A stretch of 64,000 nucleotides of DNA from Acanthosepion lycidas (GCA_963932145.1 OZ010573.1:24687260-24751259); one strand, 5' to 3'; numbered from the stretch's first letter, positions 32,150-42,214 are shown. Translations and numbers: made by a program. Notes: generated from the letters alone by a model not told the origin.

Positions 32150-33840
32150 AGGAAGGTGCTGGTTAGTTCTAAAATTACACTTTCCTTGCTTACGCTGAAG
32201 CACCCTTATTAATTCTTATGAGTAGATAGGTTTGCCTATTGCTGTGTTCACACTCTCTTCCCATTTATTGAACACGAGTAGAGGTTTATCCCTTGTTTTC
32301 TGTCGAGTACTGGAATTCCGGTTCTTTCTAAAGACTTCTCTTTCACTCAATGTTTAGATGAACTTTTTTTCCTTCTTTTGGTGTGAGGAACTCGTCCCCA
32401 AAATTTGTAAAAAAAAGAATCCCGTGATTTTGGAAGATCACCAGCCAAATCAGCGGCTGTGTCCCCAATTATAAATGGTTCCGAGTCACATCTTCCTCAA
32501 CAGATATAGCGAACCTCTTCGTCTCCATTTTTGCCTCTAATTCAATGTTAGATGATAAGGATCATACCCTACCCGAGTTCTCACGTCTCACTGAGTACAA
32601 TCTCAGTAATGTCTTTAGACTTATCAAAGGACTTGACTCTAAGAGCACTGATCCAAACAAAATTCCAATGGTCGTCCTTAAGAATATCAACCCAGAATTA
32701 TCCCCAATCCGAGCAAAGTTATTCAACCGCTGCTTGAAGAGAAATCCTTCCTAAGCCCGTTGAAAGTGTTAAGCGCATGCCAGGTTTTCAAGAATGCGGG
32801 TATGCGATTCCCCATCCCAGTACACGCCTATTAGTCTCCTCAGTATCACCAGTAAGCTTTTTGAGTCCATAATCAATAAGAAGGTCGTCGAGCACCTAGA
32901 AAAGAACAACCTCTACAGCGACGAGCAGTATGGGTTTCGGTCGGCCCGATCCACTGCTGACATCCTAATTAACAGCACTCACAGAATCAGTGAGACTCTT
33001 GACAACAAACACAGCTCGAGGAACAGCACTAGATATCTCAAAGACCTTCTAAAAGGCTTTCTACGCAATCTCTCTAGTTATGAAACATAAAATCGTTCCT
33101 GACAGGTAGGTCGCTAAAGTAGTTATTAATGACCTATCCCCCGGACCCCCAGAGGTCAACGATGGCGTCCTCTAGAGGTCACTCCTCGGATCAACCCTCT
33201 TTATGATCTACATAAATGATCTTCCTAACAATAGACTCAGATCATTTATAAACATCTATGCCAATAGTACGACTATATACAGACGCACCTTTAAAACTCT
33301 TGATGGTCAGAGATTGGCGATTGATCTTTCTTCCGATCTTGCACAAACTACCCAATGGGGTAAAAACTGGCTGCTTACATTCAATGCTTCGAAGACCAAG
33401 TTAATTACATTCCATAATCACCGATCTGACTCTGAACTACCACCATTCAGGATCAACGGAGGTCCTCTCGGAGAAGCAGCATGCCTTGAAAGACTGTTGG
33501 GCTTCAAACTCACTCTACCTCAAGTGGAGCTCGTACATAGGATTCATTTCTAAGGATATATGTAAAAATGGTCTCCCTGTATCGCCTCTCCAGTAAGTAC
33601 CTGACTCCTTATGCTATCCTCTACCTTTACAAGAGCTAGATCAGGCCAAAAACGGAGTACTGTTGTCATATATGGTCAGGAGCTGCCCTGATCTCACTTT
33701 CCAGCCTTGAAAGAGTTCAAAAGCGTCTCAGAGTCCTTGTGGGTGGCGAATTATTCTCCAGCCTTCAAACTCTCTCCCACAGGCGATAAACCTTGTTCAA
33801 TTCTGTTACACTGCCTTCACTCAGTTTAAAAAAAAAAAAA
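32150..33840 (+). pseudogene. LINE family B reverse transcriptase, degenerate
   Basis: The fingers region lies at 32560-32750 (FSRLTEYNLSNVFRLIKGL). The palm follows at 32814-33000 with YTPISLLSITSKLFESIINK, QYGFRSARSTADILI and a decayed region in place of the LDxSKAF motif. After a frame loss, 33203-33553 gives MIYINDLPNNRLRSFINIYA. The catalytic YADD is replaced by YANS at about 33257-33268. NWLLTFNASKTKLITF follows, and 33560-33830 continues in broken frames to a poly(A) at 33829. The motifs fit a Jockey-like LINE distinct from family A. It is inactive by loss of both catalytic Asp residues and by several frameshifts. The 5' boundary near 32150 is uncertain. Confidence 0.8.
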
Positions 33841-33845
33841 AAAAG

Positions 33846-34078
33846 CGTGAAAGACTGACAAGCTACATCTGTTTCATTTTTTTCATTATGTTTTTCTTGT
33901 ATACATACAAGTGTCTTCTTTTCTTGGTTTAAGAAATGTAAAATTTTTTCAAAGGAGTTTTAGTTCCCAACGTTTCCTGATGTAGATTTTTTATATACAT
34001 TAAGTAAAAAAAGAAAACGCTTATACGTATACAAGAAAATATAACTAAACAGAAGAAATTTGTCAGTCTTGTTCAACA
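33846..34078. mobile_element. 233-bp foldback MITE
   Basis: Left arm 33846-33925 (GAAAGACTGACAAGC ... TTTCTTGTATACATACAAG) and right arm 34005-34078 (CTTATACGTATACAAGAAA ... TTTGTCAGTCTTGTTC) are inverted, with about 75 percent identity and the best blocks at the outer GACTGACAA and inner TTTCTTGTATAC. It follows directly after the poly(A) of the family B LINE. No ORF. Confidence 0.65.
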
Positions 34079-34194
34079 AAACGTGTTTAATATAAGAAAA
34101 ACAAAAACCGCTAGTAGAATCAACGGACAACTTGCTAAAACCTAAAACTCTTATCCAGATATATTCTCGAATAAAATTGAAAAAAGAAATAGAA

Positions 34195-34217
34195 AAAAAA
34201 GGCCTGAAATAAATCCG

Positions 34218-34263
<46 letters not shown>

Positions 34264-34285
34264 CGGATTTATTTCTGGAATAATC
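34195..34285. repeat. (TA)n with inverted flanks
   Basis: GAAATAAATCCGTCA before and TGACGGATTTATTTC after a 43-base TA run form a perfect inverted pair, so the tract is a hairpin with a TA core. Confidence 0.85.
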
Positions 34286-36304
34286 TATTCATTTTAGCTT
34301 TTTGGGTGAAAAGGTTTCGACTTATTTTCTGGATCTTATATTGTCTAACAGTGAAACGTATCCGTTTTTACAATAATACCTTCGTTCAGAACAATAACAG
34401 TAACTTAAGCTTATTACAGATAATCACCCACTAATTCGTTGAAATCAGCATAGTATGGTGAAAAAAATGCCACAAACTTAAAAAAAATATCGTCAAAATA
34501 TTTGTTATTATTAAAAGGAAAGAACAAAATATCTTATTATTTTATTAATTTTTTTTAATTCTTTAATTAGCACGTTTAAAATTGTGTGTTTTTTTGTTTT
34601 TTTTTTTGCATTAGCGGTCGGCTAAATATTACTATGGGCATTTTAGTGCCTTTTTCCGTTGAAATGACATTGATTTGCAAATTCTTGCAAGAATCAAATA
34701 ATTGTCGGATTTTAATGGAACATTCATGATTTATTTACAAAGGAATAAAATTATTTTTCATTTTTATTTTTATTTATTTATTTTTTAGAAAATCTTGGTA
34801 AATTATTTTTTCTGTCACATTTGTTACCTTTACTTAATTTTATGAAATTTCGAGAAATTAAAGTTTCAGCCTCTTATTTATATTAGTTAAAAGTAGGACT
34901 CCTTGGAGAATTAAAATCATCCATTTGATTTTGTCGAACAGCAACACCATACTGAAAATCTGCTCCCAATCGTAAAATAAAGAATGCAATAAAACTGACA
35001 TTATTTAATTAGGAAAGCTTTTAATTGATATATTAAGGACACTATTGTTTCTTAGGAATTTTTGTTTTCGATGAGTAATAAATTTTTGCAAGAATTATTT
35101 TCATTTTTAAAAATTTAAAACTTAGAATTTATTAAGTTAAGCTCAATATCAGTCATCAAACACAAACATTTTTCAAATAATTTTGAATTATTTTATGTGT
35201 ATAAACGTGACCATACACGACATTATCAGAAAATAAGAGCGATGATTACAGTAAATTTAAAGTCAACATTCCTAAAATAAGGTTATGGAGAATATTTTCC
35301 AACATTTTTGATATTACTGAGTACTTAAAAATTATGTAAAAAAGGCGCTCCTGTCGTCATCTTAAATTAGGTTTTACAGATAAAGTCTTCGTAGAACAAC
35401 AATCAATCTGTCATAAGGTCGTCAAACACTTAAACATAGCTACTGCTAAAAACTGTTAGGTTTTGCTTAAAAATAATTTCTATATTTTGAAGTAAATAAT
35501 ATTTGTTTCAAATCAGATGAATTATACTTCAAATTAACTAATATTCCTCAAATAAAGTTTCAAAAAAGTAGATTTTATTTTTGGGAGATTTTTAATAAAG
35601 AAAATTACATTCCAAGGAAATACGACTAAAAAGCTGCCCTAATCAGCTATCTTAGAAAACAAAAACAAAAATACGGTTCTAATCAATATAATTTCTCTTT
35701 GAAACACATCAGAGTATTTCGCTTACTGGAAATAGTAAATTTAATCCTTTAGCTTTCAATTAAAGCTAAAATGAAAGCTTCAAGAAAGCTTTGTCATTTT
35801 AAATCATATGTATCGCGAATTAGTGGAGCTACCAAGATAATCGGGATCGCAATCCATTCTTGAGCTGAACTCGCTGTAGCTTTACCAATTTAACTAGAAT
35901 TGTACTGGATATTTTCAAGGGTAAACTGATGTGAGTGAAGGAATAAATGTGCGTGAGGGGAAAATGGGAGGGTTATTCATTTCGAATGACATACAAAGTG
36001 TGTGTGTGGGGGTGCTAAATTAAACATTCGTTGCTGTCCCCAGCCTGTGACAGTCATTTCCTTTTGCCTAGTAGAATGTATCATAAATTTTGAAAAAGTT
36101 TGTTGCAGAATTTATTGCTGGGATTTTTATGAGCCATTTATTTATACGCTTTCTCTACATTTTTTTTTTTTTTTTTTTTTTGGTTAATTTATCCTCATAT
36201 ATTTCGAGTTCCATTCTCATTTCACCCTTTCATTCTTTTTCTCTTTCTTTCATCATTTTGCCTTTTTATCGCAGAATTTCTAAGAAATTTAATCAATATT
36301 TCAC
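34286..36304. other. Unassigned, very AT-rich
   Basis: Two kilobases with no motif or repeat I recognise, ending in a poly(T) run of about 23 bases at 36160-36181. Possibly old, fully decayed transposon sequence. Confidence 0.45.
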
Positions 36305-36410
36305 CCTCCTGTCCGTGCTAATACACTTCGGAAAGGTAGGAATCCTCTTCTTCCCCCTCCAGCAATGGGTAAATAGCAGGACAGACTGGTTGATGAAGGT
36401 CGTAAGAAAG
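36305..36410 (+). mobile_element. SINE fragment, 5'-truncated
   Basis: GTGCTAATACACTTCGGAAA and GGTAGGAATCCTCTTCTTCC to AATGGGTAAATAGCAGGAC match the 3' part of the SINE at 15281, but the tRNA-like head is absent. Confidence 0.75.
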
Positions 36411-36957
36411 TGATCCCAGAAATAGTCAATCACTCGTTGTAGATTATGAGGATTATAACATAAGTTAGAGGAGAAGGCCGACCATTAGTGCGCTCGAAAA
36501 CTTTCAGAACATCATCTAAAGATAACAGCATCTAGAATATTGCACAGCATTTAAACATACAGGAATTCACGAGGTTTCTAATTAAAAACGAAAACGCTTT
36601 TGACACGCCAATATCTTGATATTTGCTGTAAAAGGTAATTCGACTTGAAAATTGTAACGAATATCAACTTCAACAATGAATTTTTCACGTGGAACGAAAT
36701 CAGGCAAGTCACTGGACGATAGGAAGGCTTAAGCACATTGAAGACATGACAAAAAAGTCCCATAAAGATATGGGGGGAGCTGGTTGACAACTCATCTGTG
36801 GTGCTTCTACTATTGACCAGACAATGAAATTCTTTTCGCTACATTTTTTTTTAATGACAAATAAAATGGAATCTTCAGAATTGAAATTTCAGTTGAAGGT
36901 TAGTTATCCTCACCTAGACGCACGATTTAACACCCCTGTGTTCTGTTTCATCATACA
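36411..36957. other. Unassigned interval
   Basis: Nothing recognised. Confidence 0.45.
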
Positions 36958-36959
36958 TA

Positions 36960-37324
36960 CACTATAGGCCAAAAGTTCGGTGCCAACATTTGGATTTCGA
37001 AGAAAAATTGAAGGTTGTGTGCATTTTTCAAAAGTAATTTGCTAGCTCACTTCGGACCAGAGGGACTTTCTCTTCCTAGAGAGTTTTAACCATATATACT
37101 TTGATGGTGATAATAATAACGAGGTAGCCCATTACTGCATAAAAGTTTCTTTAAAATTTTAGCACTTTTTAAATTTTAGGTAATTCCGCTCTAATAATGG
37201 ATGACATGTACTAGTTAGTTAGCTTCAGCATATTCGTTCCGTAAGAGTTATTTAAACTAAAACAGGTATAATATTAACTAATTATTATCTTCAGAAGGTG
37301 GACCCAAACATTTGACCTATAATG
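36960..37324 (+). mobile_element. Complete 365-bp Tc1-type MITE
   Basis: Begins CACTATAGGCCAAAAGTTC and ends TTTGACCTATAATG, giving imperfect TIRs (CACTATAGGCCAAA versus CATTATAGGTCAAA). It is flanked by TA at 36958-36959 and 37325-37326. The internal sequence aligns with the reverse complement of 3128-3420. Non-coding, hence a non-autonomous Tc1/mariner derivative. Confidence 0.85.
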
Positions 37325-37384
37325 TACCTTGACAAACATATCATAATGGTTGATAGAGAAGAGATCGGAGAAGTGAGCAACTGA

Positions 37385-37467
37385 AAAAAAAAAAAAGAAA
37401 AAAAAAAGAAAAAAAATACCCCCCCCCAAAAAAAAGATTCTTTTATATTATTTTTGCACCAACCTAA
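37385..37467 (-). mobile_element. A/C tract plus half copy of hairpin MITE
   Basis: A-rich and C-rich runs lead into ATTATTTTTGCACCAACCTAA at 37447-37467, followed by TA. This is exactly one terminus of the 102-bp MITE family; the other arm is missing. Confidence 0.7.
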
Positions 37468-37515
37468 TATTTACCATACCATTCCAATATTGAACTTTCA
37501 TATTTTTTTGTTAAG

Positions 37516-37619
37516 GAAACAGAAGAAGACTCCTCTGAAATTGAAACCCGTGACTGCTGATATACATCAAGTTGAGATCAAAGTGATGAAATTGTTACGG
37601 GCTTTGAAAACAGATCCAA
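37516..37619 (+). CDS. Candidate internal exon, unrecognised
   Basis: The segment between an acceptor-like TTTTTTTGTTAAG and a donor-like CCAAG/GTATCG is open in one frame and encodes, in part, KKTPLKLKPVTADIHQVEIK and VMKLLRALKTDPR. The lysine-rich, amphipathic composition looks more like real coding sequence than the surroundings. The frame stays open to 37780 if the donor is not used. I do not recognise the protein. It could be a host exon, a fragment of a transposon-encoded protein, or chance. Confidence 0.25.
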
Positions 37620-37780
37620 GGTATCGAATTCCAGACAAGGCTGTTTATTTTCATTTCACACTAAATAAGCACACTACTACTCCCCTTATCTTTGCATATG
37701 TAAATTTGAAACTGCATTTATATCAAGAAATTTTTTGCTTTAGAGTTTCTTGCTCACGTTCAACACTTTCTGAATTCTAG

Positions 37781-38002
37781 ATTAGACTAAAAGATAAAAG
37801 TTAACTGATCTCCAGAATTGTGATGTTATAAATAGGAAAGATTTAAACAACTGAAGCTAATATTATATATAAATTTAAAAATAACTAAGTTAAAATGTCT
37901 GTTGCAAATTTTAAAAAAATTCTTGTAATTTTCTAAAGAAATAATAAATTTTTTATTTATTAATCCCATAAACTTGTATCACTTTCAATGTTATTTTTAG
38001 TA
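37781..38002. other. Unassigned AT-rich spacer
   Basis: Nothing recognised. Confidence 0.5.
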
Positions 38003-38545
38003 ACTCCGTTTATTTATTAAACAGTATATTTATTTTCGTCTACCAGGCTAAATATTCGAGAATTCTTATTTTAAGAAAAATATAAGGTTCTCGGTAGGCC
38101 GGTAGACGTAAGTAATAAATAAACGAAGTGTCTACGCAAATATTAGTATCCAATAAAAATAATGTTTAAAGTGATAAAAATATGTCGGATTAATAAATCT
38201 ATTAATTCTTTAGAAAATTATTTTGTTTACGTTTGGATACGAAACTAAGCGGGCATGAAAATTTCGAGAAACCAATGGCGAAAAGGATGTCGCTTAAAGA
38301 CACTGTTCTTCGTGGTCGAGTCGATTAAGCCATGTCGGATCTAATGAGGGTTTCCCTCTGGCCCGGGGATGTGCAGGTTTGAATCCTGCCGAATAGAGCA
38401 TATTTATTTATTTATCTATAAAATTACTCGAATATTCAGGCCGTTAGACAAAAATAAATAAATATACTGCTTACTAAATAAACTGAGCATCTACTGAAAT
38501 ACGAGTACCCACTAAAAATAACGTTTAAAGTCATGAAAATATTGT
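38003..38545. mobile_element. Foldback repeat cluster enclosing a tRNA-like block
   Basis: Arm 38003-38065 is inverted relative to 38422-38487, sharing CTCGAATATT, the TAGAC word and TATACTG before TAAATAAAC. A second right-arm copy lies at 38097-38180. It matches 38440-38545 in direct orientation through AATAAATAAACGAAG and AAAAATAATGTTTAAAGT-like words. The unit therefore looks like a foldback element in which one arm was duplicated with a spacer carrying a tRNA-like sequence between the copies. Confidence 0.55.
38306..38400 (+). tRNA. tRNA-Ser-like pseudogene or SINE head
   Basis: The A-box region CGTGGTCGAGTCGATTAAGC, a perfect GAGGG-TTT-CCCTC variable-arm hairpin and the T arm GCAGGTTTGAATCCTGC match class-II (Ser type) tRNA. 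The acceptor halves TTCTTCG and CGAATAG pair at six of seven positions. The anticodon arm does not fold and there are extra bases between the variable hairpin and the T arm. It is therefore a pseudogene or SINE-derived, not a functional tRNA. Confidence 0.45.
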
Positions 38546-38714
38546 AGCAGTTCTATAGCATCTTTAGAAATGTCCATTGCAGAAAATTGTCAATACGCCT
38601 TTAGTGGATCCAATGCCTGAATTTTTAATTTGTAAAGGATTAATTGTTCGAAGAAATGCTCTTAAAAATTATTTTACGGCACATAAGACATAATCACGGT
38701 ACCTCGATATATTG

Positions 38715-38830
38715 TAATGTTTAGCAAGTTTCTCTCGCTAGAACAAATACGACTGAGTAGTGAGTGTGATCCTTACTGAGTGCTCCATCCTTTCGGCCTT
38801 GTGTCACATCTAAGCTACGCTTGAAAAATT
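38715..38830 (+). mobile_element. tRNA-derived SINE, second family
   Basis: AGCAAGTTTCTCTCGCTAGA, AGTGAGTGTGATCCTTACTG, GAGTGCTCCATCCTTTCGG and CACATCTAAGCTACGCTTG form a block repeated in diverged form at 55540-55645 and 55735-55800. Confidence 0.7.
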
Positions 38831-38857
38831 CCCAAAAGACAAAATAATTAGGAAAGC

Positions 38858-38888
<31 letters not shown>

Positions 38889-39029
38889 ATTTCCATCACA
38901 CCTCCTCGGACAAAGGGAGTAGAATTGTTATCATGAACAGGAATAAATGTACTGAGAAAATTATGTTATAACTCTGAGACTATAAGAAACTCAATAAAGG
39001 AAAAATAATTTTAGAAACGTAAAAGTTGA
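38831..39029. other. Poly(A) tract and spacer
   Basis: An A-run of about 25 bases at 38860-38885; nothing else. Confidence 0.6.
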
Positions 39030-39200
39030 ATAAAGCGATTAAAATGTTAGTTAATGACAAGATATGTTGTAGATTAATAGAATACCATCTTAGGATACAC
39101 ATACTTTATGGTCTGGTCAAAACGCATAAAGCAAACATTTCAATGCGACCCATTATATCTAGAATTGGAAGTGCTCTCCCTAGACTGGCGAAAACCATTT
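39030..39200 (+). pseudogene. Penelope-like reverse transcriptase fragment
   Basis: The frame from about 39089 reads LRIHILYGLVKTHKANISMR followed by PIISRIGSALPRLAKTI and a stop at about 39200. This matches the YGLPKTHK...LRPIvSsigSptykLAk block that is distinctive of Penelope-like RTs. About 20 codons of weaker similarity precede it. The remainder of the RT and any GIY-YIG domain are absent here. Confidence 0.7.
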
Positions 39201-39235
39201 AAAAATTTAAACCTTACTTCTTAGAACAATTATTC

Positions 39236-39300
39236 CTTCATGTGTGTGTGTATGTATATATATATATATATATATATAGATATAGATAGATGTGTGTGTG
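39236..39300. repeat. (TG)n-(TA)n compound microsatellite
   Basis: TG, TA and GATA repeats in succession. Confidence 0.9.
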
Positions 39301-40002
39301 ATATTTATTGAAACCTTGAAGACAACAACAATAAAAGAAAAAAAAAGGAGTCGTACGTAAGCCGTCAGAGAAAAAGTCAAATATATGAAACATTAAAGAA
39401 CCTAAAAAGAACTTAATAAAATACAAACTGTCCAATAATCAATAATCTAGAATTAATCTTGTAATTTCCAGTAAGAAAACAAACTTTAAATAAAACTAGA
39501 ATCCAATACAAACACCTCAGAGAAACAAAAAATTCGACGTGTTTTAAAGCTTCACATTATGAAGCACCCAGAAAGTTACCCTGATGATTTACTAACACTG
39601 CAAATGCCGGTCTCGAGTATGGATGTGAAAAGATCGAGAGTAGCGACAAAGAAAGTATGGATTTTAATACCATGAAAACGATTGCAAACCTACTTGGAAT
39701 TTATTTCTGATCTATTTTCGATGATCTGTCAGAAAACGTAGTATTCATCGTCTGTGAGATTAGCTTTCTAATTTCTTTTTTGGTAAGGTGAGTCGAAGTG
39801 ACAAATATTAAAGATAGTTTACGACTGAGATCGGGATTAGGCGGATTTACTGAATTAGCCTAACACATGGCAACAGGTATGCATCAGCCAGTGAAGATCG
39901 AACACACTGCAACAACCTCCTAATTCGCTAATCACTGCTCTACAGTGAGGCAATCGTTTATCATTAAACTATGGATTGGCATGTGAAGTTAACAGTGCGA
40001 AA
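39301..40002. other. Unassigned interval
   Basis: A tRNA-head-like inverted stretch at 39880-39960 (GAAGATCGAACACACTG) may be SINE debris; otherwise nothing. Confidence 0.35.
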
Positions 40003-40260
40003 AATGGAATCAGCAGGCCGTGTACAACTAACTGGGGAAGTTTTGTTGATTTCACTTTCATGTCTTTCAAAAAGACATGAATCCATATCTTCTCTCCCAT
40101 CAAGCTATGGGTTAAATAGAAGGGTAGACTAGACTGGATGACTTTGGTTGGCAAAGTACAATTCTGAACTCAAAACTGTGAAGGAGGCAACGAAAAACCA
40201 CTATACTATCTTTCCCAAGAACAATCATGACAATTGACAGTTTACAGGGTATTAAAAGAA
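40003..40260 (+). mobile_element. SINE with extended 3' body
   Basis: TTTCACTTTCATGTCTTTC, GACATGAATCCATATCTTCTC and CAAGCTATGGGTTAAATAG match the SINE tail. The extended body (GGTTGGCAAAGTACAATTCTG, AACTCAAAACTGTG) matches 45360-45420 and 1410-1470. Confidence 0.6.
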
Positions 40261-40819
40261 AAGTACGCCGTAGAAAAACATGAGAACCAAGGTACCAAAG
40301 GAAAATGCTCTTCTTAAAAAATGGATTGATATGACAAAACGAGAGGAATTTATTAATTGTAGTTAATTCTAGCGCAATGCCAATATCGTACTTTCCTATT
40401 AGTGAGGATCAAATACATTGTTAGAAGATAGCTTCTTGAAGATTTTACGATCGCAAACAGTGCAATAGTTCATTCAGGGTTAGTTACAGATTGATATCAG
40501 ATTTCTTGAAACTTTATTAGCCTCCCTCTCCACCAAAAAAAATTAAAACGTTCAATTCAGTAACTTCATAAAACTTGTAAGACGACTTTAACATCCCTCC
40601 CTAGGCAAGTTTAATAGGTAAGATTGTCAACTGTCAAAACGAAGGCGGGAATAAGCTATGATTGGCAGCATGTTTCAAGTCGCCATTATGTTTGTTTATA
40701 GAAGACCCTTTGCTAAATATACGCTGGTTATGCAAAACTGGCTTTTAAAGATTGAAGTTGAATCTGACAGGATGAAAAACTGGATGGGACCCGATATCGA
40801 GATAGGCCTGGCGTTTCTG
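40261..40819. other. Unassigned interval
   Basis: Nothing recognised. Confidence 0.45.
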
Positions 40820-41305
40820 TTATGCATGTAGAGATTCTTGACAAAATCCAAAGAATCTGCTAGGTTATGGTCTTGATATAATATCTCAGCTTCAATCCTT
40901 TTTCCGCTGTCGTAAATTAGCTTCCTGCTCATTTTCTAGAAATATGTTCATGGTAATTGTTCTAATGAGCTTTCCTTTTTTTTTGTACCTTGAATTTAAG
41001 TGCAGTACAAGATTGGACAGCTAGATCTGATCATTTACTGTTGGAATTGCTAACTGTAACCATAAAATCTATGCTAACAGTTTCTTCTCGTTTGTGGAGA
41101 TCTCATCTGGCTTCTTGCTTTCCTGTCAACTACGATCTTCAAAAAATTTAAATGCATTTGTCATCTTCTGTCTCCTTGTTCTGTCCTTCCTTTCTTTTAT
41201 TGTCCTCTCTCCGCACTAACGTTTTCTCAGTGTCTTTCACACTCAGTTTTTTCTTGGGTCTTAGTGGCTTTATCGCTATGCTTGGGGTGAAATGATTAAA
41301 AACAT
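40820..41305 (+). pseudogene. LINE family A C-terminal fragment
   Basis: Frames give ILDKIQRIC, then LQSFFRCRKLASCSFSRN, equivalent to the family's LQSLSHRRKVASLxLFYKYF, then CGATCTTCAAAAAATTTAAATG and the 3' end GGTCTTAGTGGCTTTATCG, GGGGTGAAATGATTAAAA. Heavily frameshifted. No RT domain. Confidence 0.65.
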
Positions 41306-41459
41306 GTATGCTAGGAAATGTCTAGATAAATCTAGTAAATATGCTTGATTGGTTCGTTTTCTACGACTTACCAACCCTTTGTAGGTTATTTAAAGCCAGA
41401 AAATATTTTTATATCGTAAGAACTTTTTAAGTTAGATATAATTTTGCAATAAACGTTTT

Positions 41460-41717
41460 ACTAATTAACCCATAGCTTGTGGGAAAAGAGGTATCCCTCA
41501 AGGTTTTTGGGCGTAAGTGAATATAACGAACCCAATTGAAAATGAAACTCGGCCCTCTGATTAACAATTCAGAGCCATTACTGATTACATCACCTGCACA
41601 CCCAAGCATAGAGCATTGACATTCCCAAGCGGTCACCCATCTATATACTGACCGGGCTCGACGTTGTTTAGTTTCGGTGATAGTACGGGAACAGGTGTTT
41701 CAACGTAATAGGGTTAT
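41460..41717 (-). mobile_element. Chimeric 5S rRNA-tRNA SINE, best copy
   Basis: Read on the minus strand, 41717-41612 is a near-complete 5S rRNA copy: ACGTTGAAACACCTGTTCCC, TATCACCGAA, CAACGTCGAGCCCGGTCAGT and GATGGGTGACCGCTTGGGAA. It is followed without a gap by the tRNA-derived SINE (TGTGCAGGTGATGTAATCAG, a GAGTTTCATTTT B-box relic, GGGTTCGTTATATTCACTTA) and the tail GCTATGGGTTAATTAG. The 5S internal promoter region (A box, C box) is kept. It therefore joins two Pol III promoters in one transcription unit. Not a genomic 5S gene: the 3' end of 5S is replaced by SINE. Confidence 0.85.
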
Positions 41718-42214
41718 AACTCCTAGCAAAGATGCGTTTAAAGACTTCTGCATTAATATGAGTAAACAAATTCTTTTTTTTTTTTTTACTTTTTCAATAA
41801 AAGAGTAAAATATTTATTTTTTGTACTCTTTCTGTGGCTGGAAGTTTAATTGCGGTGATAATAGATACCATCGAGGGGAGAATGAGGAAACTGTTTTTTT
41901 TTGTTCCTGTTATTGTTCAGAATATGATACTCCAACGTTGTTTTACGTTTCCATCGTACGGGAACCCTAAATAATTCAGCAACGGCCAAGAATAAAAAAA
42001 CAAAAAAACAACAAACAAACAAACTATTGCCCTTGCTTGTCCCGCCCAAGAATTTCCCGTTTTAATTTGATCACCTCTTAAAGAAACCAAATAGAAAATG
42101 AAGCAATAACTCAGTCAAATATGACTTAATTTATGCTCTTAAAAATCATTATATACCGTGTCTCTTCAGTGGGCGATCATGGCGCACTACAACTTCCTAG
42201 GTCTTTGCATCTCT
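41718..42214. other. Unassigned interval
   Basis: A T-run at 41775-41787 and A-rich tracts; nothing else. Confidence 0.45.

Noticed and set aside
37454-37780. 108-codon ORF starting at the MITE terminus
   Set aside because: Its first Met lies inside the MITE half copy, so the start is not natural; only the internal segment 37516-37619 is kept as a weak exon candidate.
38306-38400. Functional tRNA-Ser gene
   Set aside because: The anticodon arm does not pair, a D-stem mismatch exists and extra bases precede the T arm.
41612-41717. Genuine 5S rRNA gene
   Set aside because: The 3' end is replaced by SINE sequence, there are many substitutions and the same fusion recurs at 50058.
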